From Luscinia megarhynchos (lineage: Eukaryota; Chordata; Aves; Passeriformes; Turdidae), in NCBI GenBank assembly GCA_034336665.1, contig JAPFBE010000002.1:38853406-38917405 (forward strand): a DNA stretch of 64,000 nt, given 5' to 3'. This document shows, in pieces, positions 33,001 through 48,400 of this stretch (position 1 is the first letter of the stretch; the number at the start of each line of letters is the position of its first letter). A program made the translations under genes and the position numbers. The notes below the pieces were generated by a model that searched no databases, was not told the origin of the DNA, and saw only the letters and a list, made by a program, of their open reading frames with translations.

Positions 33001-36000
33001 CTTAGTGGGAGAGGGGGAACAGTCAGAGACTGTCATTGGGCATCTCAAGGCTGGGCTCTTTCTGGCTCCATTTCTCAACACCTGTAGTTAGCTTTATTCA
33101 CTCAGAGGGTCTTTCACAGGACTATCAGGAAATTAGTGTTGTAAGAGCGATAAGAGGCTGTGCTGGTAGTGGGCAGCCTCCTCAAGTCCCTTCCCACCTG
33201 CTTTAAATTGTACTATAAGGAAAAGATGTAAGCTGTAAAAGGGTACCAGTATTACCAAGAAATTGCCACATTCCACTTCTTCGAGATTTATCTTCTGAAG
33301 AAAAAAACTGGAAAGCATAGTGCTTGCAGACAAACTACAGAATTATGTGTCTTAATGCTTGTGTTGCTGAGCTGTAGGTGCTGTGGCTGAGTTACTGGAG
33401 CATCATGTTAAAAGGGAACATGTACTGGTGCCAAGGCTACAGCTTAGCAGCATCCACAGCCCCTGCTCCAGAGGGACAGAAGCACAGCAGAGCAAACTTC
33501 TTGAACTCGGCTGGTAAGAAAAACCTGCTTGTGCTGCTGCTGTTTTGTAAATCCATTTGTCCAGTGGCTCCTGGGGAAAAAGTCCAAAGGGGGGAAGGTC
33601 ACCTCCTGGAGAACAGCAGTAGGAAATGATGAGCAGGAAGTAGCCGGTTATGGAAGTGAAGAGCTGTGCAAGAATAGAGCACAGTCTTTGTCCCAGCTCA
33701 GAGGCACTGTGCCATGGAGTGCACCCACTCCAGCAAGTCTGCCTTTTGCCACTTATGTCCTTAGAGAATCAGGACTGCCATGCTAAGTCCCAGGCAAGAG
33801 CAGCTTCCAGAAGCATATGATGGTTTTCTCAATTAATTCTAAAACAGCCCCAACCCCAAATCACAGTAATCTTATTTTCCAAAGACATTACAAGCTTAAT
33901 GAAGATGAGAATGTGAGATGGTCACCTAGTTGATTGCAATAGTAAATCCCATTAGAAATGAGGAAGTTTTTAAGTTACTCTTGGACATTTAAGGAGATTC
34001 TAGATATTGTTTATCCATTGATTCATATCATATATTATATGATATTCATATCATATATTCACATTTTTAGCTGATGTCATTACCACAACTAGAAAGTTAA
34101 AATATATAATGCAGTATCTCCAAAGTTACTACTTCCTGTTTTATTTACTGCCTTTCTTTCCAGTAACAAAAGGTAACTCTTTATCCCGTATACCAAATCT
34201 TTTATTTGGAAATGGAATGCATAAAACAATGACTTGAACAGGAAAGTCTTGATCATTTAAAGACTTTAAATTGTGCTAATTTTATATGCTTTATGACTAT
34301 TGTATAGGTCATCATGAGGTCAGTGTCAAGAAAGGCAAGACAGAAGACCAGTAAACTCACAGTATGTAAAGGTGCAAGAGCAGGTTTTCAACAGCTGTAT
34401 ACAAAAACAAGCAATGAAACATCAGAAGTACCCAAGTATGGTATTCTGGACTTTGAGAAGCTACTCTAGAAGAACCAATGACTTGGTTGTTTTGAAATGG
34501 CACAAAAAGGAACCTGCAATATGCATTCTTTATATCAGGAAAACTTTTCGACACACATTTAACTTAATGTGAAATATTGGTTTGCTTAACTGCAAAGAGC
34601 TCATTCCAAACAAATTAAAAACAGATACAAGATACAGCAAATGCAACCCCAGTTTTGCATAGACTTGCTTAGGTGTGTTTAATGCTAAAATCAATAATCT
34701 GTAGTTACAAGTAACAGCATAAAGAGCCTTTAACGTTAGCAGGAGATAAATATTCGCTTCAAGACTCCTTTCCATTGCCAGCAGTGTGTAAGGAGGACTT
34801 CAGTACAGGAAAGACTGTAGTCTGTAGCAAAACACAATAGACAGGTACACTTATCTTTTTGGGACCCAAATGTTTATACGTTCAGACTTCTGCAGTACCA
34901 GAACTGGATGTAATCCACTTCACAAAGTAGTTACAGAACACAGGAGCTGACCTATGTTCTTCAAGGTTATTCAATGAATATTTTCAATTTACAACAAATT
35001 GAGGTTAAACAGCCTTGTACAAAGAGCATGCAATTTAATAAACTTAAGAATCATTATGGTTTATTTGTAAACTTATCAAAGCAAAACTAGAATTGGAAAC
35101 TAGAGTTCTGCTTTTTAGATATTTTAAATTGTATTTTATTTGCTGCTGAAAGGAATGCACTCTCTATATCCCTTACTGCTACTAAGAATCTTGCTTTTAA
35201 AAATCTTTGAAGATTTTAAATTTAAAATTTTTCTAACCATTTTAAAAGTGGTTTCTAGATATAGCTGTGGAGTTTGGATTTTGGTATAATTCAACCTGAT
35301 TATTTTTTTACAAATTTGAAAGAAACAGATCAAAACACCTCCCTTAATGAATTTTATTCCCATGGAAATCTGATTTTAAATTGTATGAAAGGTATGAATT
35401 GTTCTTTACTAGGCTACTTTTTTTTCTCCCCTGTATCTGTGTAGTTTGTTGAACCTGTACTTGAGCAAAATAATTCCATTTGAATGATGTGTGTTTCATA
35501 TAAAAAATAGGATGGGGCATGGAGGGAGAGGAGAAAAGACTGAGGAATTATTCCCTTTGAAACATGACAGAATTGGCCTAATAGGTCACTATGGTACCAA
35601 ATTATGAAGAATTTAAGAAGAGTTAAGAGACTTTCCCATCACATAACAATGATTAGCATTACATGATTACCTACTATGCCAAGAAATCAGGTTTGTCAAC
35701 AATGCAGAAGGATCTCTATAAACTTGCATACATATTGAAAGAAATCATGTTACAGTTTTTTTCACACCTTCATTCATCTTAAGAAAACTGAAACTCTCTG
35801 CCATATTGTGGGCCAAGAACATGACAGGATTTGAAGTTTAACAACACCATCTACCTTATCCTATATTTCCAACATTTTATTTTTTTTAGCTAGGCATTAA
35901 TGATTTCTACATTATCTCCATTATGAAATGAGAATGATTTTTAAGTAGAATATAATCCAAAATTATGCCTTTTATTTTTGACAGCCCCCAGTTTGGCAAT

Positions 36001-36402
36001 AATCCTTGATTCTGTTGTAACACAGTGTCTTGTTTTTTCAGTTTTCATAGTCTAGTGGCACAGGCACCACAGTTTCAGTTCGTAAGTTGTCTTAAAAACA
36101 CAGATATGGATCTTAATTACAATGGTCAGGATGCTTAGGTTTTCACTGAAGAGGAGCTGAAATGTGGGAAGTTTATATAATGTCATCTGGCAGACTGTAA
36201 ACCTTGTGAGGACAGAAGAGGGTCTTGAAAGTGGAGGGTATCAAAACTAGATTTTGGCAATAAAGATGTATTGTCCATGTAGTTCTGTCATAAGCTTTAA
36301 AAATACTCTTATTAAATAAGTTCTTCCTTCCTTAAGACCAGATAATACACAAAGCAAGTAGGAGTCCAGGGGTCAGAATCTTCTTCAGTTCTTAGTTATT
36401 CT
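33001..36402 (-). other. Intergenic passing into CLPTM1L 3' untranslated region
   Basis: Left of the CLPTM1L stop codon the sequence is AT-rich with many minus-strand AATAAA signals: 35971-35976, 35876-35881, 35353-35358, 35135-35140, 35060-35065 and 34140-34145. Any could end the transcript. A direct repeat of ATTCATATCATATATT lies at 34021-34036 and 34044-34059. No further gene is seen. Confidence 0.55.
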
Positions 36403-36481
36403 TTATGAGCCTTTTTTTTTTGACTTTTCTTCGTATGATTCTCCATACTCATTGACTCTGCTCTTATCCACAGGATAAAGC
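36403..36481 (-). CDS. CLPTM1L: CLPTM1L exon 17 and stop
   Basis: It encodes [20 protein letters not shown], then KKKGS and a TAA stop (residues 515-539). Acceptor GCCAG. The three lysines come from an A run of ten bases on the coding strand (36412-36421). Human ends differently after SYEEK. Confidence 0.92.
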
Positions 36482-39400
36482 CTGGCAGAAAAAACCCAAA
36501 TCTTTAGTTACATTACAGTCTCCTATCTGAAGGAATTAAGTAGTTCTGTGATGCTTAATTTTAAAACTAAATTTCTTTGTCATCATATTCTCTATTCCCA
36601 TTTGTGGCAAAACCTAACATCTTTAAAAATTTGTACAGACATATCAGCTTCTTCACAATATGACTCAACCACTTGTGTCATAACAGAACCTCTTAAGAGA
36701 CGCATTAGCTCCCTAAAGCTTGGCTGGAGTCTTTTCTCAAGCAATCCAGGATACTTCTCAAACTTGAAACCCATGCCCAGCCCCTATCAGAAGCTGCTGA
36801 CTGCTTAATTTCTACAAAAATAAACAAAAATGTTTATTCTTGGGGACAAGAATACACTTTCTGTAACTTCACTATGAACAGTATTTCATAAGAAGTGCAT
36901 ACAGCTTTCTTCCCCATCTGATTTTAGTTACTTAATGAATCCAAAATTCAACAGGTACTCAATTTACAAGACAACCTGATAACTTGTTTTTGCAAAACAG
37001 ATAAATAGAAAAGCAGAGCAGGGCGGTCCCCCATCAGACAACACCCTTCACTACTGCCTGCAGAGCACCTTGAAGAACATACCTCAGACACTGAGCACAT
37101 GAAGATGTGGCCCTCAGCAAGGATTAGAAGCCCAGAACTCCTAAGTGAATTTGTGAATACAAACTTAGGAATTTATCTCCTTCCCCTTACTTCAGATATT
37201 TCTATCTCACATTTGATTATCCATTATCCAGACCATACTATATTATACTACAGATTATTATAGTATAAAACTTCTGCTCCAAGTCTATCCCAATCTATAG
37301 TTCTTTATAGCAACAAGACTGCAACCATCTACAGCATTGTAAAAATTGTAATGAATATTAAAGGAAGTTGTACCATCTTTGGTAGAGATAGACCAGGAAT
37401 ACAACATCATCTCTAAAGCATGCCAGTCTATGAGACGTTGGCATAGTGATGATAAAAGCAAATATATCATCAATGAAGGTGTTGAATGCCTACAAATAAA
37501 AGAAAAGTATACATTAGTTGGCTGAGAAGAAAGGAAGTCGTCAGTCATGCAAAGCCAGAAGCTTCTTATGTCTTTCTGCGGGAACAGACTTCCTCCATAT
37601 TTATAACAACACTTAAAGATGATGCTGCAAAACTAATTAGTGCAAACTTTAAAATGCCTTCTTTTAATGAAGACCATACTGTCTACTACAGACCGCAAGT
37701 TACAAGTAAAAGGGAAGTAGGACTGTTTCGGGTAAGTGAGAGTTTTGTCATGGGAGGGGAAAAACACAGACTCAATTTCAGAGAAAACTTCAAAAGAAAC
37801 TGGAAAACCCCCAGACTTTTTGTTCATTCATTACTCAAATGACAAGATTTACAAAATGTCACTTCACTTTTGTTTTCTGTAGAAATTTGTGTAAAAATTT
37901 GTTAATTTATTGCTCTTAAGAAGATTAACTTGGCAGCCTTGGAAAGATTTTAAAATATGCTTTCATGGAAGTAACCATGTCTTGAATAAGGGATGGATAA
38001 TTTTCTACACCATTTCCAATCAACTAGGCATACTATAGGCTCTATTTCTGCAGCAATAATGAAAGGTAATTTAACCAAAAGCCAACTCCTCTGGATCTGG
38101 CTCTTGCCTAACAGGGAGGCTGCACACATCAACTCTTACAGGGCACCAGCTCTAATAGTCATGTTGCAATAAACTGTCCTAAAAACATCAGGAAACAAAT
38201 CCAGCAAAGAATATTCACTGTTGAGTTAACAGACTGAGTCAGTAACGTGGCTCCCTTCAGTTTAGCAAGCTGTATGTTAATCCATATCATAAGAGGGAGG
38301 CAAGTGATGTAAGCACAAAACTCACTGTACAAAAAGAGCCAACATTTGTTTACATGACGGAAAAAAATACCAGCAGAAAATGGGGGTGTTGGAAAGGAGA
38401 TAGTTCTGATTAGTTTCCACATGAGAGCTCTTTCTGTCAGGTCAAAACAAATCCATCAATCTGAAGTGACTGAAGAATATGGCTGGCACTTCTCAAGCCT
38501 GTGCCAAGGTTTGTCATGGAGCAAAAATAAACCTTGGCAAGCTGGAAAAGACAGCCTTTCCAAGTCAACACCCAAATAAGTGATTCTACAATGACAATGA
38601 GAAGAAAAAGCTAAATGCACCATCCTTCAGGCATACAGGCAGTCTTTATAAGCCAGTGCAAGTGAATGCACCAAGGCAGCCCATCCAATAATGTTCAGAC
38701 TAGTGCTCTCAATTTTCTTTTGAGATTATATCATGTGAAGGTACTCTTGATTAACAACGAAGGGCAAAAACATAAAACCCACAGAAACTGGGAAATCAGA
38801 GTTCAAATTAAGGTAAAAGGCCAACAAAGCTCTCCAGAACATGATCACAGGTGAGCCCTCAGACCCTTCTTTCCACTTCTAGTGATAAAGAGAGCAAGCA
38901 AACTTTAAATATCCATTTGAAAAAGCTCTCTAAATTAAACATAATTGAAAACAAAAATAGATTTCTTTCTCCACACACACAAACCTCTGTTGTGGGTAGC
39001 CTATGGCATCTAAACAGGAACCATAAATGCTCTGTAAGAAAAGGCTGTTCATCATGTACTGATTTAAAGGTTATTCGTTGAATAAGCTCCCTCTGTTGTT
39101 TATTTATCTGCTGATGTCTCTGCTCAGTTATCTTCTTTTGTGAAGCAAAATTGTGAAATAACTTCACTGATGTATCTTTTGCTCCCTCCTCTTAAGAAAC
39201 ATGCTGATTTGCCTAGTATACGCCTGAAATACTGTTTATTGTTACTTTTGTCTCTATTTCCACATAAAATACTGCTTATTTGCTATTCTGCTGTCAGCTA
39301 CATTTCAATCTGTTTTCCTAGATGCACTGTTTCCTTATAAACAGTAAGGCAGCAGGAAGCTGGACAATTGCCATAGGCTCAGAGAAATGGAAAAGCCTTT

Positions 39401-42400
39401 GAAGCCTCTTTAGCTGTATATGTTTTAGTTCTTAGTCCCAAATCTTCTATTCAGAATTGGGACACCGTTTCTTGAGCAGCTTTTAACACTGTTCCTTTTA
39501 AAGTACAGATGTTCTGGAGAATTGTAATATATCAGCACAAAAGAAAAATGAATGCATTTATGAGTGGAAGCACAAGTAAAAAGGGTACCTAGTGATGGCA
39601 TCAGGGTCCTAATCCCAGCACATCCAGCCAGAGTTTCTCAGGACACAAAGATTAGGCAAACAAAGCACAGTACAAAAAACCTAATGGCTGGGATTGGTGG
39701 GAAATGATAGTCAAAACACTACCAACTCTTTAGGGGTACAAGAACAAAATTAACATATAGTTCCTTATTGAGGGACAACATAGGAGATTTGGAAACCTAG
39801 CATATCACCACATGGAATCCTGACTGGGATACTTGGGTCTGTCATCTTGGTGTTTGAATACTACACAAACCGTGGACACACAAGTGGGTGCTGGTGGATA
39901 TACAGCTATCCAAGGGTCAGTGAGCTGATTTTGTTTTTAAATAAACTCACTTTCCCCTCCAAGGTCTGCTATTGAACTTGGCTGCAGCACTGCATTATTT
40001 CTTACCAGGGCAGTCCAGGCAGTGGGGACACCACAGCGCAGCCTTTCTTCCCTCATGGAACAATCCCACTCACATTTGCCCAGAAGTGCACAATAACCAC
40101 CCTGGCACAGAACTGTGCACATTACTTCAGCCTCTGGTAGCTCCTGAAGACTGCCAAAATAAGGTCTTTAGCACTCCTAACTGTTTCTTGAGAACTATCC
40201 CTTGTCAGTGATTCACTGGAATCTTCTTAAAATAATGCATTTGACTGAGACTGATAAATTTATCTGCAGGACCAACATCTGCACTGATGCAAGACAGCTG
40301 ACAATACAAAAAGCAGTATTATTATAAAAAGTAGGATGCAAGAATTCTATTCTTATCATATGGAAGTCATTATGAAAAATGAAAATCAGTGTGTGATTTT
40401 TTTTTTTAAGGACAGCTGCAAACAAGTTTAGTTCTTAAAACAAAAAAAGTACCATCCTTAAGCTAATTATTCTTAGGCTGCTTCTTACAGAAAATAATTT
40501 TCAAAATGACTGCATCCAACTTTATACAGATTTACTTACTTTGTACGTGAAAGCCTTCCATGGTAAGTGTGCAACAGATTTCATCTAAAACCAAAAAATA
40601 TCAAATTGTAATAAAGTCTGGAAGAAGAGACTAGAAAAATAGACTTCAATCACTTTTCAATCTTACCTTGTAGTTTACAAATAGTTGGGGCAGCATAAAC
40701 AGGAATCCAAAAGCATACACTCCTGAAGATGAAATATGGAAAACAAATAAATGCACAGATGTTCATCTCACGACTGTACTTTCATAATTAGTAATTTGCA
40801 CTAATTTTTTCTAAAGAGTGAAGATGCATCTAATTATTTTGTTCACTTTGGGTTGATTCTTCTCCCTTTTTCAATCACTGTGATAATTTAATAATAAGTT
40901 ATTGCTCTGTATTACACTGATCCAAATGTCAGCAGTTCAATATTGTACTTGTGAGTCCTGGCCTTCATTTGAAGAAATATGAATAGAAAAAAGGACAGAA
41001 GGGACTCACCATTGACAAAACTGTTAATCAACCAGGAGTACCAGCTACAAACAAAGAAGAGAGCACAGTTACATTTTTCCTCAGCCAAATTTGTAACACA
41101 TCCTACACACCACCATATCCTGACTGCTCCAAGAAATGGTTATGTTACAGATTACTCCATGTAAGAACTAAATACCTCACATCTTCCTTGGATTAGGAGG
41201 GGCTCCAGAGAAGGTAGTTTAAGCAAACGATGCTCATTAGGCCGTACAAGGAATTTTGAGAGGTTTATCACCTGTTTTTATACTTTTACAGACCATTTAA
41301 AGACTTCTGTGTTGATAATCAGGTAACTGACAAAAGATATATGCACTGTGTGTGTAATATTGTGCACTGAATCCCTGACTGTATTAATGCCTGCAAAGGC
41401 AACACTGTATTCTAGATATTAAAGAGTCACTTAATATGGCACAGTAAGGACTTACCAAATTTCAAACAAGTACCATTCAGTGCAAACCACAACAGTAGGT
41501 CTTAAAAAAAAAGTAAATACAAGGAATCTACATTTTTCCCTCCTTACATCTAATAACCTTCCCAGATGTTCAATGGAGCATAATCTTAACAAAATAACGG
41601 TAGTGCTACAGACAATGATCGAATTCCGTATTTCTGCTTGCCATCCTGAGAACAGCTGGTAACTGTCTTGCTATGGTTACATCATTTAAAATTAAACTTG
41701 CACTGCTGTGTTACTGACACATTTATAGCAACATTACAGTTGTAGCAGCATTTCAGTAATCCACAAGCATTTAAAGAATGAATAAAAAAATTCCTCCAAG
41801 ATTAAAGGATATTCCACGGCTAAGATTACATGTTCTCTCACGTTTCCTTACCCATTTAACAATGCCAAGAATTCTATTATATGAACTGTTTTCACTTCCT
41901 TAAGCTGCAGCTCATAAAATACCTGAAATATAGTACTTTGGAATACTAAACAATACTAATACAAAATTCAAGAATTTTGTCAGAAAAGCAGAATTTAAAA
42001 ATGCTGCATATTTGTTAGTTGCTTACTAAGACAAAAACCTTTTGAAAAATCTGCTTTTCTAATAGCCCAGAAATTGCCCCAGTTTCTAGAATGAGTGCTA
42101 CAGCTCATGTATGCAGCAACAGCTGAAAATAACATCAGGAAATTCTCCCAACCCATCTGGGCCTAATGGCTATAAAAAAATGCCTACATGGCAATCACCA
42201 TGCTTGTGTTTGCAGGTTTTTCCTAGAACAGCGTCTCATGGCTGCACACTTGCTTGCATCTCGCCAACACAAAATGAACCAGCTATTTGCAGTGAAAGGT
42301 GACAAGAATTTCATCTGTTCACGAAATATTGAGTGTCCATTCTTGCTGAAGTATTACTATGTTGCAGGAAGTCCATGGCTCCAAAGGAATAAAGAGCCCT

Positions 42401-45400
42401 TTCTCAAAAATGCTTTTGCTTGCTTGCCATTGTATCTATCATATTTTGGAACAGAGAAGCCTCTTCTTCAAAGCAAATAATTTTTGTAGATTTTTGCTCC
42501 TCTCTGCTATTGGACAGGTTAAACCACTGAAATCCTTTCATCTCTCCTATCACCAACTGGTCCTCTGAATAACAATGGCAGCTTTCTTCCTCCTCTTCTG
42601 ATTCTGACACGTATGCAAGCTATTGAATTCTATGCTAAAGTAGTATCAGGTTACTTGTGAAATACAACAGCTTATTGCTTACAGGATGTTAAAAACCATC
42701 TAGATTCTTCATCTTTAGATAGACAGGACAAGTTCCTGGCTTATGCACCAAACTAACAACCAGTTTCCATAACCATGTAGAAAAAATGGGGAAGGTTTCA
42801 ATACCATATAAGATAATTTATAGTTACACTACCTTTTGTATTTGACATTCAGCAAGGAGTAAGCTGCACCTCCAATACACAGTGGATAGAGCAAATATGA
42901 CAAATATTTCATAGCCTAATAGACAAGGAAAATAGTTTGTCAGTTTACATTATATATGAACAGATTTTTCATGGCATTAAATAATTTTTTCCTGAAAATC
43001 TTCTTCTATTCCCAAACGTCTGCTATAACTTGTTATGCTTCCACTTCTAGTAGTGGTGGTGACAATTTCAAAGCCCAGTTCAGACAAGCAATCAGCTTAG
43101 AGCATAGGCACCAAGAGACAGCACAAAGATCAGTGTCTAAAAGTAGCTCCCTACTTAACACCAATGTTGTCACCTATGCTCAACTCCTTTCAGAAATCAG
43201 GAACCACATAAACTTTCCTTCAGTAAAAGTAAGAAGTACAAATAACATGTATAAATATCAGCTTTTAAAATAGTGAGTGGTAACTGTTTCAGATCTCTCT
43301 TCATTGTAATTCTGCTTCTCAGAGCAATACCTCAACCAGATTCAACAACCAAAAGAACTATTTCACCATTTCCTTTCATAAATTATTAGAATGAATCTTC
43401 ACTATCTGATCATCTACACAATGATGATCCACTTGACAACTGTGAGGACGTGGAAAATACACTTGTAGAAGAAAAGAGCAAAACAAGTCAATCAACAGGT
43501 GACATAGATAGACTTTGTAGATCAGAAGTCACAGGATTCCCTCTTACCTGGGCATCATATTCCTCAGTTTTCTTTTCAGAGTCATTGTATGCACCAAACT
43601 GCAAGACACATGAAAACCATAATCACATCAGAACACAGGGGAAAGCATGTGCTGTCCAACTCCCTACATTAAGCAGGTAACAAAGCTTTCAAAAGCTTCT
43701 ATTTGGTAGTCGTATATTTGTCTTGTGCAGCCTACTAAATACAGAGTAGGCAAAAAGATTAATCTTTTACCTCATATTTTATACCAAACTTTCAGGACTT
43801 TTTTGCTTAGAAAAATGCTGCTGAGACAGCAGAATTCGAAAGCAAAAGCAAAGTCAAGTAGCCAAAAATTAGTCATACAGAGGAAGCATTTATGAGAAGC
43901 CATAACTATGAAGAGGTCAGTTATGGATTATCTCCACATGTTTGGAAATTCTGCCTGTGTAAACACAGTTCCTTGATTACTGACACAGGAACAAGCAGAG
44001 GCCATTCACTCCAGACACACAGACTTCAAGCAGCACAACTCACCAGCACTTCTTGTGGAGAAATACTGAAAATTAGACAACAATTTCTTCTACCAACAAG
44101 ATAAACTTTCAGTGTAAACTGCACTTTGCCAGTGCATGCTCTGCAGTCTCAGCACTTCATTTTACTTAGAAGAATCATCTAAGAGTGTCCCTTGAACATG
44201 CCACATCTCCTGTTAGTTCCACAACCAAGAAGTTACACCTACAGGTTCATGAAAAAGCCAGTTTCTGTATTTCAAAACATGATGTCACTAAAGAGTGCCT
44301 TTCCATCACAGTTGCAGCAGCACAGATTCAGCAGGACTGACAGAGAAGTTCTGAAGTTTCTTGCACCCCAAATACATACAAATAGCTGCTTCTTCCGAAG
44401 AATTCAAAGAAAGAAACAGATTTGAAAATGCTCATCCTCCTATTGGATTAAGTCATTTAGAAAGCTGTACACATGAAACGTTTATAATTAAAAAAAATTG
44501 TTCACTTCACTAGAAGTCAAGTTGCACAGTAACCTGGAAACAGATGGATAATGCAAGACTGTGATCATTAATGGGGCAATGTCTACTATACCTGAAATTT
44601 GGGTCTCAAACCTTGCCACCTGATTGTCATTTTCAAAGCCTTCTTCACCTTCCAGAGCTGTGATCAGCAAAAACAGAACATGCACATAAAAGATTATTAT
44701 CTTTTAAGGAACATCTTATGAAGGATTCAGATAATTAGAACCAAGATTCCAGAATACCTATCCTAATCACACACTGCATAAAGAAGTAGCAGCCTGATTG
44801 CAGCACACACTGTCTGTGTCTGCACAAACCAAATGCCATGTCATCAAACAAGTACAATGTTGTGAGCCTGCACTATTAAGTCTCTTTATCAGATTATGTA
44901 GTTTAAGTAAAGTAATGTAGTAGTTTCAGGATATCTGAATTGCAGTGTCTGCATGGGGTTAGCACCAACATGCACCCCAGGCCAGGCATTTAGAAAATTC
45001 CAGTAGTCACCAGCCAAGCAAGTTTCTACGTGGTTTTGATGAAGGTGCCTCAGAACTCCTAACAGTGACTAAGTTGGTGCTTATATGGTCATTACATTTC
45101 AGTACTGGACTACAAGCAAAAATCAGTGAATCTGCTGAATTATTTGGTTACTTACTGTACAGCTGTAACAGCCTGACCCTAATGTAAACCAGAAGTTTCA
45201 GTTCACCTGAAAATTTACTCATGTACCCACATTGCTATACAGATTTGACAGCTTAGGCAATGCAGCTCCCCGGGAGAGCTACACTCCCTGAAGCTTTTGG
45301 TGGACAAGGTTCATTTGTTTAACTTTATATACACCAATATTCTCTTGTCACCCGCCATATATTCCAAACCTAAAAATGGAGAATAGGGTGAAGACGATCC

Positions 45401-48400
45401 TTTACTGATACCTTTGATACAAGTGAGAAAATTATTTCTTACAGAATCAATGTCACTATTAGCACTGCATGAGAAACAAGAGTTAAGACCAAGTTGTGAA
45501 AAAGTTCTTCCTAGCAGACAAATTCCTCTGAGATGTACTGTCCATATGATTGCTGTCACTTTGAGATAGCTGTGCAATCTGCAACCCACTGACTAGATGT
45601 AGACTTTTGGAATCATGCACACAGGCAGAAGTCTTCTCATTTTTCTCCTTCCCCAATCACCTCAGTCCTGGCACTGGCTGTGGGCACACAGCCTGCTCTT
45701 TGACAATGCTTCCGTGCAGGCTTCTTGACATTGTTATACTTGCTTGGCCAGGAGTGAGGCCTATCGGGTGATGTGATAGGTGGAACCTCAGCACCATTCT
45801 GTGCTTTGTCCATACACTATCAGCTGGACCATCCCAGAAAACAATTACACTTTCAGTTTAGTTATTTGACCAAGTGGAACAATCTCCTCTGTCACTGAAA
45901 GCCAAGAACATGCAAGCTACAGCAGAATTTTCCAGTAACTAGTTTAGCATTCTTTTTCTACTATAAACTATAATGTTGCTGCAAATACTGTTATCTGGTG
46001 CTACAGCTTTAGGAACTCACCTCGATCACTGCACCAATGCCTGCTGGGATCAGCACCAATAAACTTGTTTGTTCATCCAAAAGGAAAAGAAATATTACCA
46101 CAGTACTAAAGCACCGCCAAAGCACTAGACAGAAAAAATGAAAATGGAAGGCTTATTAATATTTAAATGAACAGCTGAGACGACAGGAGACTGATGGCCT
46201 ATTTAGTGCAACTCTGTCTTACACAATTTAAGCATAAATTTCTTCTGTGTACATCTTGATATATCTAGTAGTCTTAGAAATAGCCAGTGATCTCTGGGCA
46301 AATAGGGAACAAGAACACTTTATGCAATCCTTATCTTGGGAGATGAAAGAAAATTGGAACATTTAGTGAAAACCTCTGTACTGAAGCATTTCAGCAACAT
46401 ATGAGTACAATCAGGAACCACACTGATGATTCTTGACTCCAGGAAGCTGAAAGGCTGTGAGATAATAAGTCAGTATTTGAAACTCAATTTATTGTTTGTA
46501 AATGTTAAGTCTTTTGAATTTGACTTTACTGAGTTTTGAAACTGGCAAATGACTCTTATTTCTGAAATTCCATGGACTGCTTTGAATTTTTATGAACTTT
46601 TTGGCATACACATGCCTACAGCAATACAACTGCTTTAAAAACAGATGCACTGTCATAAAAATGATACATGGATTCTCCACATGATAAATAATGTTGTTCA
46701 ACATAAATTAAGATGCCTTTCTTTTTCCCCTGGTATTGATATTCCTTACATGTTTTAATCTGTCTGCAAACATGGTAGCATTAAGGATAGTCTCAGAGGT
46801 CAAGTGACTCCAGGTTTACAGTTTTGCTTCATAATCAAAATTGGAAAAAAGCTATGGGAAAAACCTTCACCTGTTTCCAAGAAGGCTTGGCAGGATGTCA
46901 GATCACTATGTTTCTCTCATCTTTCCTACACACAAATCAAGTTAACCCTCCCATGCCATGCTCCCCCCTCCTCCCACCCCTCTATTGCTCCTGTTTACAT
47001 CAAAGCCCAAATCAAGCAAAAACATTACAATACAGAAATTTCCACCCACAAATATTCTGGAACCTGTAGTTATCTACAAGGAACACAAGGGGCTTGCAGA
47101 ACTGCAATAACCATGAAAGCACATTCTCTCCACCCACAGAATTTTTTCTGGTCTTCATTCTTTTCTCAAAGTACTTCTGTGTTCCTTCAGCAAGGAAAAC
47201 ATAGTAACTGACTCGATATTAATCTAATTCCCAATTCTAAGACAGTCAAACCTCAATAGTGACGCGAGTGCTTAAACTCAAGTGATACCTAAGCACAGAA
47301 CTAACAAAGTGAGAACCATCTGTGTAGACTGTTAGCCATCTCTTCTTCGTACACAAACCATCTCACTTTGCTATCTCTGTAAACCTACAAAGCATCAACT
47401 AAGAGCAAGACTGGAAACACCATAAAATAGACAGCATATAGACTTTGCATTCTATTCCATACCTGCTTTTGTGGACATCCCAATCATGCTCCTCTTTTTC
47501 TTCCAAAAACTGATGTCATTTTTAAATGCAAGGAAATCAAAGAGAAGCTGCAAACAGGAGGAAACAGACACATTTGCTTGAAACATGCACCTATTAAGAG
47601 ACTGAAAATGTTAACAATGCATTCAACATGGTATTTAAAAAAACCCACTTTAGAAGCTTCAGAAAGGAAAATTAAGACTCACAAATAAAAGCCAAAAAGA
47701 TAAATTGTTGTAGAAGTCCATGCTCTAAAAGCAGTGCAAAATGACAGGATAAGTTTCAGATACTACTATTGTAATGCTGCACAAATCAGTGTCCTGTAAA
47801 GAAAGTCAGAGACTCGATATAGGGCAACTCATCATAGAGGGTGAAGAATGAGAACCATGAGGAACCACACACTGCCTTGGGAGACTAGGAAAAAGCACAG
47901 TAAATTAAACTAAAAAAGCTCTGTATTGGATTGACAGTAAATTTACATTTGGATGATATCAAAAATGCAATACAGCAAGCCAGGTTCTCTCTGTATTTTG
48001 TCACTAATTTGATGTAAACTTCCAGGACATTTTAAAATTCAATTTATTTGCAGGAAGCTTTTTTATTTTCTTCAATATTTTCATTCAGTATAGTTTTTGG
48101 TATTTCCTTTAAGCCTTCAGTATCTAAAAATATTGAACAGATTCCAGAAATTCTTGATTTTAATGAGGCAATTTTCAGTTGTTTTTGGGGGGTTGTTTGT
48201 TTATGGGAGATGGTTGGTTTTCTGTTTGTTTTTTAAAAATTATTATTTGGGAAAATGCTACACAAAGAAAAAAGTATCAGAAAAGCTTGTCCCAGTCTAC
48301 AGATATCTTGTAACCTGATAAACAGAGTGAAAAAAATTAAATTAATATGTTATGGAAGTCAAAGGCTTTCCAAACAAGTTAAGTGTATGTAATGTAAGAA

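Noticed and set aside
32617..33087. Three overlapping plus-strand frames
   Set aside because: They lie within an antisense CR1 copy and are translations of the repeat.
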